Shown piece by piece: positions 36,871 to 46,001 of a stretch of DNA of 64,000 bases. Below the pieces are notes generated by a model. That model was not told the DNA's origin. It made no database searches and saw only the letters and a list, made by a program, of their open reading frames with translations. Origin of the DNA: Pantoea cypripedii. GTDB lineage: Bacteria; Pseudomonadota; Gammaproteobacteria; Enterobacterales; Enterobacteriaceae. How positions within the stretch are numbered: the first letter of the stretch is position 1; every line of letters starts with the position of its first letter. The stretch is from NCBI RefSeq assembly GCF_011395035.1, contig NZ_CP024769.1:581965-645964 (forward strand). The letters run 5' to 3'. The position numbers and the translations under genes are program-made.

Positions 36871-38628
36871 ATGAAAAAATTACCAAAAACCGATGTCGTG
36901 GTCATTGGCCTCGGCTGGGCCGGGTCGATCATTGCCAAAGAACTGGCCGATGAAGGGCTGGAGGTGATCGGGATTGAACGTGGCCCCTGGCGCGACACCG
37001 CGCGTGACTTTAATGTCGCCACGGTAACCGATGAACTGCGCTACGTGATGCGGGAAGAACTGATGCTGCGTACCCGCCAGAACACCTGCACCATGCGTAA
37101 TAACCCATCACAAACCGCGCTGCCGATGCGCACCTGGGGTTCCTTTCATCCCGGTAACGGTACGGGCGGTGCAGGCAACCACTGGGCCGGTATCACCTTC
37201 CGTTTTCAACCAGAAGAGTTTCGCCTGAAAAGCCATCTCACCGAACGCTACGGTGCCATCCCTGATGAGCTGGTACTGCAGGACTGGGGCACCACCTGGG
37301 AAGAGATGGAACCTCACTATATGCAATTCGAGCGCGTCGCCGGAACGTCGGGTTATGCCGCTAACGTCAACGGTGAAAAACGTGAGGGCGGCAACCCGTT
37401 CGAAGGTATGCGTTCAGGCGATTACCCGACAGCACCCTTGCGCCAGCCTTACGGACCCACCCTGTTTGCCGAAGCGGCTAAGAATATGGGGTATAAAGCC
37501 TTCCCGGTTCCTTCATCGCTGGTTTCCGAAGCCTATACCAACCCCTATGGCGTCACCATGGGTCCGTGCACCTTCTGCGGCTTCTGTACCAACTACGGTT
37601 GCGCCAACTATTCCAAAGCCAGCGCCATTACCACGGTACTGCCGGCGTTAATGCGTAAAGAGAATTTCACCGCTTACACCAACTGCGAAGTGCTGGAAGT
37701 GCTGACCGATTCGACCGGGAAAAAAGCCACCGGCGTCACCTATGTCGACTCCTCGGGTGACACATGGGAACAGCCCGCCGATCTGGTGATCGTCGCCGCC
37801 TTCACCTTCGAGAACGTGCGCCTGATGCTGCTTTCCAATATTGGCGAAGCCTACGATCCGGTGAGCAATCGCGGCACCACGGGTCGCAACTATGCCTATC
37901 AAACCGCGAACGGCGTGACGTTGTTTTTCGATGGTAAAAACTTCAATCCTTTTATCGGTGCGGGTGCCGTCGGCATGGGCATTGATGAGTTTAATAACGA
38001 CAACTTTGACCACAGTGGCCTCGGCTTCTTCGGCGGTGGCAGTATCCGCGTGACGCCGATCGGTTCCGCGCCGATTGGTTACCGCCCGGTACCGCCCAAT
38101 ACGCCGAAATGGGGTTCGAAATGGAAACGTGCGGTAAAAGATAATTACCTGAGCACCATGTCTATCGGCTGTGAAGCCAGCAGCTACACCACACGCACCA
38201 ACTATCTGTCGCTCGATCCCAATTACAAGGATCCGCATGGTCGTCCGTTGCTGCGCATCACCTTCGACTTCGCAGAGAATGACCTGAAGATGGCGCAATA
38301 CTGTACCGGCAAAGTGGCAGAAATCGCTAAATCGATGAATCCCCGTGAAATTGTTGCCAAACCGATGACCGGCCACTGGAACAGTGTCCCCTACCAATCC
38401 TCCCATGTGGTGGGCGGCTTTGTGATGGGTGCCGATCCCAGCACCAGCTCTGTGAATAAACATTTGCAGGTATGGAACGTGCCGAATCTGTTTGTGGTGG
38501 GTGCCTCGGCCTTTCCGCAGAACCCAGGTTACAACCCGACCGGCACCGTCGGCGCACTGGCATTTAAGGCAGCGCATGCCATCCGTACTTATTATCTGAA
38601 ACGCCCTGGGGAGATGATCACAGCATGA
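36871..38628 (+). CDS. GMC-family FAD dehydrogenase, gluconate 2-dehydrogenase large subunit type
   Basis: A 585-residue flavoprotein with the dinucleotide fold VVIGLGWAGSIIAKELADEG at the N-terminus, a GNGTGGAGNHWAG flavin-contact loop, a cysteine cluster CTFCGFCTNYGC (Cys 233, 236, 239, 244) that fits the iron-sulfur site of FAD gluconate/glucose dehydrogenases, and the C-terminal GMC motif FPQNPGYNPTGTVGALA. It would oxidise gluconate, 2-ketogluconate or a similar sugar acid in the periplasm and pass electrons to the cytochrome c subunit. It lacks its own signal peptide, so export depends on the Tat-linked subunit upstream. It overlaps the cytochrome gene by four bases (ATGA). Confidence 0.9.
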   Translation: MKKLPKTDVVVIGLGWAGSIIAKELADEGLEVIGIERGPWRDTARDFNVATVTDELRYVMREELMLRTRQNTCTMRNNPSQTALPMRTWGSFHPGNGTGGAGNHWAGITFRFQPEEFRLKSHLTERYGAIPDELVLQDWGTTWEEMEPHYMQFERVAGTSGYAANVNGEKREGGNPFEGMRSGDYPTAPLRQPYGPTLFAEAAKNMGYKAFPVPSSLVSEAYTNPYGVTMGPCTFCGFCTNYGCANYSKASAITTVLPALMRKENFTAYTNCEVLEVLTDSTGKKATGVTYVDSSGDTWEQPADLVIVAAFTFENVRLMLLSNIGEAYDPVSNRGTTGRNYAYQTANGVTLFFDGKNFNPFIGAGAVGMGIDEFNNDNFDHSGLGFFGGGSIRVTPIGSAPIGYRPVPPNTPKWGSKWKRAVKDNYLSTMSIGCEASSYTTRTNYLSLDPNYKDPHGRPLLRITFDFAENDLKMAQYCTGKVAEIAKSMNPREIVAKPMTGHWNSVPYQSSHVVGGFVMGADPSTSSVNKHLQVWNVPNLFVVGASAFPQNPGYNPTGTVGALAFKAAHAIRTYYLKRPGEMITA

Positions 38629-39842
38629 AGACTCTCATTTCTCTTTCAGCCGCGGCGTTGCTGGTCGCGGCGAGTTTTAGCGCGCAGGCACAGCCCGAAT
38701 ATGACCAGTACAGCCGTGGCAGCTACATCGCCACCCTCGGTGACTGTACCGCATGCCACACCACCGATGCGCAAAGACCTTTTGCCGGTGGCGTAAAGCT
38801 GCAGACACCTTTCGGTACCCTGGTGGGAGCCAATATCACGCCGGATCGCGAAACGGGCATTGGTAACTGGAGCTATGACGACTTCAAACGCGCCATGACC
38901 GAAGGGATAGGGCACGGCGATAAACGGCTGTACGGTGCGATGCCGTTTACCGCCTACACCAAAATGTCCGATCAGGATTTGCAGGATTTGTGGGCATGGA
39001 TGCAGACATTGCAGCCGGTACACAACGAAGTGGAAACTAACCAGTTACCCTTCCCCTTCAACATCCGTACCAGCCTGATGGTGTGGAACTGGATCAACTT
39101 TGACCAGGGCGAATTTCAACCCAATCCACAGAAATCAGCCGAATGGAATCGCGGTGCGTATCTGGTTGAAGGCCTCGGTCACTGCGGTACCTGCCACACG
39201 CCGAAAAACCTGATCGGGGGCGATAAAAACGGCCAGTTCCTCGGTGGTGAAGTGGTGGAAGGCTGGTATGCCCCCAACCTGGGTGGCAGCGACCACACCG
39301 GGCTGGGCAAATGGACGAAGGAAGATATCGTCAGCTATCTGCGCACCGGCGTGAATCGCTTTGATATCGCCTCCGGGCCAATGGCGGATGCCGTGCGCCA
39401 TTCAACCCAGCACTGGCGCGATGAAGATTTAAAGGCCGTCGCCACTTACCTGAAAGAAGGTGACAAAACCAGTGAGAAAGTGCCGCAACCCCTGCCCGCC
39501 AGCGATGATCGTATGAAGCTTGGCGCGCAAATTTATGAGTCAAAATGTTCGGCCTGCCACAGCCCCGGCGGGCGTGGTGAACAGAACATCTTCCCGCAGC
39601 TGAAAGATAACCCGCTGCTCAACCAGCCAGATGCCACCTCTTTAATCCGCGTGGTGGCGGCCGGTAGTCGCGGCGTGGATACCGATACGCGTCCCACCGC
39701 CCCTGCCATGCCGTCATTTGCCGGGACGTTGGGTGACGATCAGATTGCGGCGGTAGTGACTTACATCCGCAATAGCTGGGGCAACGCCGCTGAACCGGTG
39801 GATGCCAGTACGGTGAAGAAAGTGAAAGAAAGCCTGCAATAA
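38625..39842 (+). CDS. Triheme cytochrome c subunit of the gluconate-dehydrogenase-type complex
   Basis: A 405-residue exported cytochrome with a Sec signal (SLSAAALLVAASFSAQAQ) and three heme c sites: CTACH at residue 41, CGTCH at 187 and CSACH at 308. Met ligands for six-coordinate hemes are plausible in GAMPFTAYTKM and APAMPSFAG. It accepts electrons from the GMC flavoprotein and delivers them to ubiquinone or a terminal oxidase. Unlike some family members, I see no clear C-terminal membrane helix. Last gene of the three-gene operon; a dispersed repeat follows. Confidence 0.92.
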   Translation: MKTLISLSAAALLVAASFSAQAQPEYDQYSRGSYIATLGDCTACHTTDAQRPFAGGVKLQTPFGTLVGANITPDRETGIGNWSYDDFKRAMTEGIGHGDKRLYGAMPFTAYTKMSDQDLQDLWAWMQTLQPVHNEVETNQLPFPFNIRTSLMVWNWINFDQGEFQPNPQKSAEWNRGAYLVEGLGHCGTCHTPKNLIGGDKNGQFLGGEVVEGWYAPNLGGSDHTGLGKWTKEDIVSYLRTGVNRFDIASGPMADAVRHSTQHWRDEDLKAVATYLKEGDKTSEKVPQPLPASDDRMKLGAQIYESKCSACHSPGGRGEQNIFPQLKDNPLLNQPDATSLIRVVAAGSRGVDTDTRPTAPAMPSFAGTLGDDQIAAVVTYIRNSWGNAAEPVDASTVKKVKESLQ

Positions 39843-39872
39843 AGGAACATTTGGGGCACATGCCGTAGCGGC

Positions 39873-39940
39873 GTGCAGTTATTGGCCTGGTCGGCATAAA
39901 TGCCGACCCTACAGGCGTAGGGGGCGAATTTATTCGCCCC
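39873..39940. repeat. Dispersed palindromic intergenic repeat, short copy
   Basis: Second copy of the module at 31014-31081: GTTATTGGCCTGGTCGGCAT, then AATGCCGACCCTACA and two GGGGCGAATT/TTCGCCCC arms. Changes in the last arm are compensated (GGTGCG with CGCACC becomes GGGGCG with CGCCCC), so the hairpin is preserved. Only a GTAGCGGCG remnant of the first module is present just upstream. Confidence 0.75.
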
Positions 39941-39952
39941 AGGTATTAATGA

Positions 39953-40753
39953 TCACCCCTGATAACCGCACTGTCTGGAAAGCGCCAGTGCGGCATTGCG
40001 CATCTTTTCTCCCAGAATGTCAATCAGACCCGCCCCGGCCTCGCTGCTAAGAAAGCTGGTCGCAATCCCTGCGACTGCCCTGCCGGAATGATCGTAAATC
40101 GCCGCCCCTACGCAGGTCATCGCCGCATGAATCTGCCCGTTATCAATGGAAAAATGCCGCTCGCGAATGGTCGCCAGTTCCTGTTTAAGTTCAGCAAGAT
40201 TCTGCACGCTGGCCGCCGTCATCGGCGCGGGAAAATGCGCGTTAAAAAGCGCGTTCAGTTGATCATCGTTTAGCCGCGAAAGCAGCATCTTGCCGGTGGC
40301 GGTAAAGGGAGCAGGCAGGCGCATACCAATGCGGAACGTATGCCCCAGGGGTTTATCTGAATTTCGGCAGCTGATATAGACCACTTCATCACGGTCAAGC
40401 ACAGTCAGCGTGATGGTATAGCCTTCCAGTGCCGAGTCGCTGGCAAAATATTCACGAAACAGCGCGACGATATCCATCTGTGACAGGAAACCGTCTGCCC
40501 AGCGCATCAGGTGCGGCCCGAGACGAAATGTCCCGTCTGCGGTTCTGACCAGCAACCCCAGCTCCGTCAGGACATTCAACTGCCCATGTGCGGTGCTTTT
40601 CGGCAATGCCAGATGACGCGTGATCTCTGCGGCAGTCAGCCCATCACCCGACGCCGCCACTAAATCCATTATCGTCACGGCACGACGCAGGGCGGGAACA
40701 GTGTCGATATTTTTGCGCGTTTGATCGCTTTTTGTTACGGAATCCCCTGACAT
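39953..40753 (-). CDS. blcR: BlcR-like IclR-family repressor
   Basis: A 266-residue IclR-type regulator: an N-terminal winged helix (LRRAVTIMDLVAASGDGLTA, then PKSTAHGQLNVLTELGLL) and an effector domain with PAPFTATGKMLLSRL and the late AGIATSFLSSEAGAG region. It is transcribed away from the semialdehyde dehydrogenase operon, the same layout as blcR (attJ) and blcABC in Agrobacterium, where the protein represses the operon and releases DNA on binding succinate semialdehyde. Two palindromes in the shared 72-base spacer fit a two-site operator. Assignment rests mainly on the conserved gene order. Confidence 0.82.
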   Translation of the reverse strand: MSGDSVTKSDQTRKNIDTVPALRRAVTIMDLVAASGDGLTAAEITRHLALPKSTAHGQLNVLTELGLLVRTADGTFRLGPHLMRWADGFLSQMDIVALFREYFASDSALEGYTITLTVLDRDEVVYISCRNSDKPLGHTFRIGMRLPAPFTATGKMLLSRLNDDQLNALFNAHFPAPMTAASVQNLAELKQELATIRERHFSIDNGQIHAAMTCVGAAIYDHSGRAVAGIATSFLSSEAGAGLIDILGEKMRNAALALSRQCGYQG

Positions 40754-40773
40754 ACTGCCCCCTCACACTTAGT

Positions 40774-40807
40774 TCACTATAGTGATATGAGTTCAATATA
40801 TTGAACT
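40774..40807. promoter_or_regulatory. Two palindromes, probable BlcR operator
   Basis: TCACTATAGTGA (40774-40785) and AGTTCAATATATTGAACT (40790-40807) are both perfect palindromes four bases apart in the divergent blcR/blcA spacer. BlcR of Agrobacterium binds two adjacent inverted repeats as a tetramer, so the pair matches expectation. The second palindrome ends 19 bases before the blcA ATG. Confidence 0.7.
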
Positions 40808-40825
40808 TATCTTATGGGGGAGTCC

Positions 40826-42280
40826 ATGATCCAACTCAAAAATCCATCTCTGCTGCGTGACCGTTGTCTGTTAAATGGTGAATGGGTTAGCGCGGGCGAC
40901 GGCGCGACCATTGACGTCAATAACCCGGCCAACGGCCAAATTATCGCCACCGTTCCCGCGCTGGCAGCTGCGGATGCCAGCAACGCCATTGTCGCGGCTC
41001 AGGCAGCCTTTCCCAGCTGGAGCAAGCTGGCCGCCAAAGATCGCACCGCGCTGCTGCGCCGCTGGTTTGATCTGATTGTCGAAAATGCCGATGACCTCGC
41101 CGCGTTGATGACCGCCGAACAAGGCAAACCGCTGGCGGAAGCCAAAGGTGAAGCCTTATATGCCGCCTCGTTTGTCGAATGGTTCGCCGAGGAAGCCAAA
41201 CGCGTGTATGGCGAAACCATTCCGGCACCCGCTACCAATAAACGTATTGTGGTGATCAAGCAGCCGATTGGCGTCTGTGCGGCGATAACCCCGTGGAACT
41301 TCCCGGCGGCAATGATCACCCGTAAAGCCGCGCCTGCCCTGGCGGCCGGATGCACGATGATCGTTAAGCCTGCCGTGCAGACCCCTCTGACCGCGCTGGC
41401 GCTGGGAGTACTGGCGCAACAGGCGGGCATTCCGGACGGGGTTTTCCAGGTCATTACCGGCGACGCGCGTAAGCTGGGTGCTGTACTCACGGAAAGTGAT
41501 ACGGTGCGCAAACTCTCCTTCACCGGCTCCACCGAAGTTGGCCGCATTCTGATGGCGCAATGCGCGCCCACCATCAAAAAACTCTCGCTGGAACTCGGCG
41601 GCAATGCCCCCTTTATCGTGTTTGACGATGCCGATCTGGATGCGGCGGTAGAAGGCGCACTGGCCTCTAAATATCGCAATGCCGGACAAACCTGCGTCTG
41701 CTCTAACCGTATTTATGTACAGGCCGGGGTGTACGACGCCTTTGCTGAGAAGTTAGCCGCGCGGGTCGCCGCCCTTAAAGTTGGCGAAGGTCATCAGGCG
41801 AATGTGATGATCGGGCCGCTGATTGATGAAGCTGCCATCACTAAAGTCACTGACCATATTGCGGATGCGCTGGCGAAAGGTGCCACGGTTATCACAGGCG
41901 GCAAACCTCATGCCCTTGGCGGCACCTTTTTCGAACCCACGGTGCTGACCGGTGCCACGCAACAAATGAAGATTGCCCGCGAAGAAACCTTCGGGCCGGT
42001 TGCCCCACTGTTCCGCTTCGAAACCGAGGAAGAAGTGATTGCCATGGCTAACGACACCGAGTTTGGCCTTGCCGCGTACTTCTACACCGAAAATGTTCGC
42101 CGTACCTGGCGTGTCGCGGAAGCCCTGGAATACGGCATGGTCGGCCATAACAGCGGACTGATTTCTAACGAAGTGGCCCCATTTGGCGGCGTCAAGCAAT
42201 CCGGCCTGGGCCGTGAAGGTTCCCACCACGGCATCGATGAATACCTGGAAATCAAATACCTGTGTTCAGAGATCGCCTGA
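40826..42280 (+). CDS. blcA: BlcA-like succinate semialdehyde dehydrogenase
   Basis: A 484-residue NAD(P)-dependent aldehyde dehydrogenase of the GabD type. The motifs are complete: cofactor region ITPWNFPAAM, FTGSTEVGR, general base Glu256 in LELGGNAP and nucleophile Cys290 in GQTCVC. It would oxidise succinate semialdehyde to succinate, the final step of gamma-butyrolactone catabolism. GGGGGAG lies five bases before the chosen ATG. It opens the blcA-blcB-blcC operon and directly follows the two palindromes. A general gabD role is possible, but the two downstream genes favour blcA. Confidence 0.88.
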   Translation: MIQLKNPSLLRDRCLLNGEWVSAGDGATIDVNNPANGQIIATVPALAAADASNAIVAAQAAFPSWSKLAAKDRTALLRRWFDLIVENADDLAALMTAEQGKPLAEAKGEALYAASFVEWFAEEAKRVYGETIPAPATNKRIVVIKQPIGVCAAITPWNFPAAMITRKAAPALAAGCTMIVKPAVQTPLTALALGVLAQQAGIPDGVFQVITGDARKLGAVLTESDTVRKLSFTGSTEVGRILMAQCAPTIKKLSLELGGNAPFIVFDDADLDAAVEGALASKYRNAGQTCVCSNRIYVQAGVYDAFAEKLAARVAALKVGEGHQANVMIGPLIDEAAITKVTDHIADALAKGATVITGGKPHALGGTFFEPTVLTGATQQMKIAREETFGPVAPLFRFETEEEVIAMANDTEFGLAAYFYTENVRRTWRVAEALEYGMVGHNSGLISNEVAPFGGVKQSGLGREGSHHGIDEYLEIKYLCSEIA

Positions 42281-42308
42281 ATATAGCCACCTGGAGAGAG
42301 GAGATGAA

Positions 42309-43469
42309 ATGACTATCAATCCATTCGAGTTTCGTACCGTACCTTCGATTGAAATGAAGTGGGGAGGTGCCCAGCAACTGGGCGCCAGCATAGCGGCACG
42401 ATTTACCCAGCGAAACGTCGGGCTGATTACGGATGCCGGGCTGATGAAAGCCGGACTGATCGCGCCCATCGTCGAAAATCTGACAACGGCGGGTTTTAAC
42501 GTCACGGTGTTTGATGACGTGGTGGCGGACCCACCGGAAGCCATCGTGCATGCCTGTGTTGACGTGATCAAACAAGCCGGGGCCGATATCATTATTGGCC
42601 TTGGCGGTGGATCCTCGCTGGATATCGCCAAAATTGCCGCCGTCATGGCCACCGGGGAACAACCGCTGGCGGAGGTGTACGGCATTGGCAAAGTGACCGG
42701 GTCGCGCCTGCCGCTGGTCCTGATCCCCACCACCGCCGGAACCGGTTCAGAAGTCACCAATATCGCCATTATTACCACCGGTGAAACCACAAAAATGGGG
42801 GTGGTGGCACCACAACTGTACGCTGACTTCGTGCTGCTGGATGCTGAGCTGACGGTGGGTCTGCCAAAGATTCACACCGCCGCCACCGGCATCGATGCCA
42901 TGGTGCACGCCATCGAAGCCTATACCAGCAAGCATAAGAAAAACCCGCTGTCGGATGCGCTGGCGCGTGAAGCTCTGAGACTATTGGGGGCCAATCTAAT
43001 CAACGCCTGTCACGACGGCAACAATCGCGCCGCGCGTGAAGGAATGTTGCTGGGTGCCACGCTGGCAGGCCAGGCGTTTGCCAATTCGCCGGTGGCCGCC
43101 GTGCATGCCCTCGCTTACCCGCTGGGTGGTCACTACCATGTCGCGCACGGCCTTTCCAACGCGCTGATGCTGGGACCGGTACTGCGTTACAACGCCAGTG
43201 CTGCGGCTCAACTGTATGCCGAACTGGCGGATGTGCTTGGCGTCGCAGGAAGCGGCGATGCGGATACGCGTTCCAACGCTTTCGTTGAACATATGCTGCA
43301 ACTGATGGAACAAAGCGGCGCGCCGCGCCGACTGCGCGATGTTGGCGTCACCGAGGAGAGCCTGCCCCGACTGGCCGCCGATGCCATGTTACAAACGCGC
43401 TTGCTCACCAATAACCCGGTAGAGGTTCTGGAGCAGGACGCCCTGAATTTGTATCGCGAAGCATTCTAA
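42309..43469 (+). CDS. blcB: BlcB-like iron-containing alcohol dehydrogenase (4-hydroxybutyrate dehydrogenase)
   Basis: A 386-residue group III (Fe-type) alcohol dehydrogenase: nucleotide loop GLGGGSSLDIAK, PTTAGTGSEVT, and metal ligands in GIDAMVHAIEAY and AVHALAYPLGGHYHVAHG. In the blc pathway it oxidises gamma-hydroxybutyrate to succinate semialdehyde. The start at 42309 has GGAGAGAGGAG just upstream; the frame is open earlier, but within blcA. The gap to blcA is 28 bases and to blcC 55 bases. Confidence 0.88.
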   Translation: MTINPFEFRTVPSIEMKWGGAQQLGASIAARFTQRNVGLITDAGLMKAGLIAPIVENLTTAGFNVTVFDDVVADPPEAIVHACVDVIKQAGADIIIGLGGGSSLDIAKIAAVMATGEQPLAEVYGIGKVTGSRLPLVLIPTTAGTGSEVTNIAIITTGETTKMGVVAPQLYADFVLLDAELTVGLPKIHTAATGIDAMVHAIEAYTSKHKKNPLSDALAREALRLLGANLINACHDGNNRAAREGMLLGATLAGQAFANSPVAAVHALAYPLGGHYHVAHGLSNALMLGPVLRYNASAAAQLYAELADVLGVAGSGDADTRSNAFVEHMLQLMEQSGAPRRLRDVGVTEESLPRLAADAMLQTRLLTNNPVEVLEQDALNLYREAF

Positions 43470-43524
43470 AAGCCTTACCCAAAAAACAATAAAGTACCCA
43501 CGACGAACCAGAGGAATGCCCAGT

Positions 43525-44316
43525 ATGAAAGATATACGACTCTACATGCTCCAGTCCGGCACCCTGAAATGTAAGGTGCACAACATTAAGATGAACCAGG
43601 GAGCCGGGGCAGATTATGAAATCCCCGTGCCCTTCTTTCTCATCACCCACCCTGACGGCCATACCATCATCGACGGTGGCAATGCCATCGAAGTGGCAAC
43701 CGACCCCAAAGGTTACTGGGGCGGAATTTGTGATGTTTACTGGCCGGTGTTGGGCGAAGATCAGGGATGTGTCGATCAGGTGAAAGCGCTGGGCATTGAT
43801 CCGGCCGATGTAAAATATGTGGTGCAGTCGCACCTGCACCTTGACCATACCGGTGCCATTGGTCGCTTCCCGAACGCCCGGCATATCGTGCAACGCGCGG
43901 AGTATGAATATGCCTTTACGCCGGACTGGTTTGCGGCGGGGGGTTATATCCGTAATGACTTTGACCGTCCGGGGCTGGACTGGCAATTCCTTAACGGCAC
44001 CGACGATGATTTTTATGACGTTTACGGTGACGGCACCCTGACCACCATCTTCTCGCCCGGCCATGCCCCTGGTCATCAATCGTTTCTGGTGCGTCTGCCC
44101 AACAGCAAACCCCTGCTGTTGACCATCGATGCGGCTTATACCGTGGATCACTGGGAGCAAAAAGCGCTGCCTGGCTTCCTCGCTTCAGCGGTCGATTCAG
44201 TACGTTCCGTGCAGAAGCTCAGAGCGGTGGCTGAGCGTGCAGATGCCATTGTGGTGACAGGGCATGATCCCGATGCCTGGGCCAATTTTAAAAAGGCCCC
44301 GGAATACTATTCCTGA
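43525..44316 (+). CDS. blcC: BlcC/AttM-like lactonase (gamma-butyrolactone and acyl-homoserine lactone hydrolase)
   Basis: A 263-residue metallo-beta-lactamase-fold lactonase with the dizinc motif HLHLDH (His103, His105, Asp107, His108), a further His in GHAPGHQSF, the bridging Asp in LLTIDAAYT and a last His in VTGHDPD. By memory it is very close to Agrobacterium AttM/BlcC over its whole length, including the YMLQSGTLKCKVHNIKMNQG start. Known BlcC opens gamma-butyrolactone to gamma-hydroxybutyrate and also destroys acyl-homoserine lactones, so it may quench quorum sensing. The start matches the family and has GAGGA nine bases upstream; an in-frame ATG three codons earlier is less likely. Confidence 0.93.
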   Translation: MKDIRLYMLQSGTLKCKVHNIKMNQGAGADYEIPVPFFLITHPDGHTIIDGGNAIEVATDPKGYWGGICDVYWPVLGEDQGCVDQVKALGIDPADVKYVVQSHLHLDHTGAIGRFPNARHIVQRAEYEYAFTPDWFAAGGYIRNDFDRPGLDWQFLNGTDDDFYDVYGDGTLTTIFSPGHAPGHQSFLVRLPNSKPLLLTIDAAYTVDHWEQKALPGFLASAVDSVRSVQKLRAVAERADAIVVTGHDPDAWANFKKAPEYYS

Positions 44317-44333
44317 GTAAGCTGATGAAACCC

Positions 44334-44354
44334 AGAGGGGTGCCGCGCCCCTCT
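44334..44354 (+). terminator. Hairpin after blcC
   Basis: AGAGGGG-N7-CCCCTCT forms a perfect seven-pair stem 17 bases after the blcC stop. The following bases are not T-rich. The remaining spacer to 44608 is non-coding and has a TTGACA at 44506 that may be the -35 of the next operon, without a strong -10. Confidence 0.5.
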
Positions 44355-44608
44355 GCCTTGCCTATCGCAGCATCCCGCTAAACGAAATTCATACTCAACC
44401 TTTACTTTCCCTGCAGGCAAAGCCATCTGCGGGCCGCTTCTGCACGCAATGAGTTTGTCAGCCAGCTCACAATATAAACCTAACTCATACCCTTAAAAGC
44501 CTTTTTTGACAGACACTGCCGGTCGCCATGCTTAAGGTGTGATCGGATTGTTAAATTTCTCTCACCATGACAATAGCCGCCTGACGCGGCATAACAGAGA
44601 GCGTACCC

Positions 44609-45988
44609 ATGAACACAAACAACCTGGTCGATATCAAAGCATGGATCGACGCCCGGCCCATTTCGCCTTTCCAGTGGCGCGTATTATTCCTCTGTCTGGT
44701 CATCATTATGTTTGACGGCTACGATGCCGCCGCAATGGGTTTTATCGCGCCTGCGCTGATTGAACACTGGGGCATCTCGCGCGCGGCGATGGGACCGATC
44801 CTTGGCGCAGCGATGTTTGGTGTCGCCATTGGTGCATTAATCGCTGGCCCGCTCTCTGACCGTTTCGGTCGCAAACGCATTATTTTATTGTCGTTTCTGA
44901 TGTTCTCCGCCTTTAGCCTGGTGTGCGCGTTTGCCACCACACCGCTGCAAATGGCGTTGCTGCGCTTTATCACCGGACTGGGGCTGGGTGCCGTCATGCC
45001 CAACTGCGTCACGTTGTTGTCGGAATATATGCCGGAACGCCGCAAAGGGGTAATGATCACCCTGATGTTCAGCGGCTTTAATATCGGATCGGGTCTGGGG
45101 GGATTTATTGCTGCGGGCCTGTTGAGCCTGTACCACTGGCAGGCGGTGCTGATTTTTGGCGGTGCCGTTCCCTTGCTGATGCTGCCCTTTTTCGCCTGGC
45201 TGCTGCCGGAGTCAGCGCTTAACCTGCTGGTACGCAAAGCGCCTCGTCAGCAGATTGCTGCATTGCTCAACCGCATGGGTGGCCAGTTTAACCACGAAAA
45301 CAGTTTTGTGCTGCACTCGCCACGCGTCAATGGTCATAGCCCGATCTCACAGTTGTTCCGCCACGGTTTTGCCCGCGGCACCATCATCCTGTGGCTGACT
45401 TACTTTATGGGGCTGTTCGTGATTTACCTGCTGAACGGCTGGCTGCCGACCATTATGCGTTCCGGTGGTATTTCCCTGGAGCAGGCCGCGATCCTCGCCG
45501 GGTTGTTCCAGCTCGGTGGCCCGTTAGGCGGCATTATTGTTGGCGCGCTGATGGACAAACTGAACGCCAAATATGTCATTGGCGTGGTGTATCTGCTGGG
45601 CTGTCTCTGCCTGGCGGCGCAGGGCGTGTTTGGACTCAGCGGCGTGGCGCTCGGAGCCTTCATTTTTATCATCGGTATGTGCATCAACGGTGCGCAGAAC
45701 GGCCTGCAGGTCTACTCTCCGGCTTACTATCCCACAGAAATCCGCGCCACCGGGGTGAGCTGGATGCACGGCATTGGCCGCACTGGCGCGATCCTCAGCT
45801 CCTCGGTGGGCGGGCTGCTGATGGGGGCCTTTCCTGGCCAGTCATCGATTTTCTTTATCCTCGCCCTGCCGGCCTTGCTGGCAGCGCTGAGCATCGTTTT
45901 ACATCGTACCGTTCCTCTGACCATGAAAATAAAAGGCGCCGGACTTGCCGACATCCCTGCGCTGTCACAAACCTTAAATAACCGATAA
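44609..45988 (+). CDS. AAHS-family aromatic acid:H+ symporter (probable gallate transporter)
   Basis: A 459-residue, 12-span MFS protein of the aromatic acid:H+ symporter type. The first span contains the DGYDAAAMGFIAPAL motif (family pattern DGxD), the 2-3 loop is GPLSDRFGRKR, and PERRKGVMITLMFSGFNIG marks span 5. It is 13 bases upstream of gallate dioxygenase galA, so gallate or a related hydroxybenzoate is the natural substrate, comparable to PcaK or GalT. The plus-strand operon is probably under the LysR-type regulator encoded at 34672-35895, by analogy. Confidence 0.88.
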   Translation: MNTNNLVDIKAWIDARPISPFQWRVLFLCLVIIMFDGYDAAAMGFIAPALIEHWGISRAAMGPILGAAMFGVAIGALIAGPLSDRFGRKRIILLSFLMFSAFSLVCAFATTPLQMALLRFITGLGLGAVMPNCVTLLSEYMPERRKGVMITLMFSGFNIGSGLGGFIAAGLLSLYHWQAVLIFGGAVPLLMLPFFAWLLPESALNLLVRKAPRQQIAALLNRMGGQFNHENSFVLHSPRVNGHSPISQLFRHGFARGTIILWLTYFMGLFVIYLLNGWLPTIMRSGGISLEQAAILAGLFQLGGPLGGIIVGALMDKLNAKYVIGVVYLLGCLCLAAQGVFGLSGVALGAFIFIIGMCINGAQNGLQVYSPAYYPTEIRATGVSWMHGIGRTGAILSSSVGGLLMGAFPGQSSIFFILALPALLAALSIVLHRTVPLTMKIKGAGLADIPALSQTLNNR

Positions 45989-46001
45989 GTGGAGACATCC
46001 C

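Noticed and set aside
37648..38577. 309-codon open frame on the minus strand inside the GMC dehydrogenase gene
   Set aside because: It lies fully opposite a gene with clear homology, and its composition (His/Gly/Val/Arg rich) is that of an antisense shadow in GC-rich DNA.
40999..41689. Long minus-strand frames opposite blcA
   Set aside because: They mirror a well-supported aldehyde dehydrogenase gene and have no start signal or recognisable motif.
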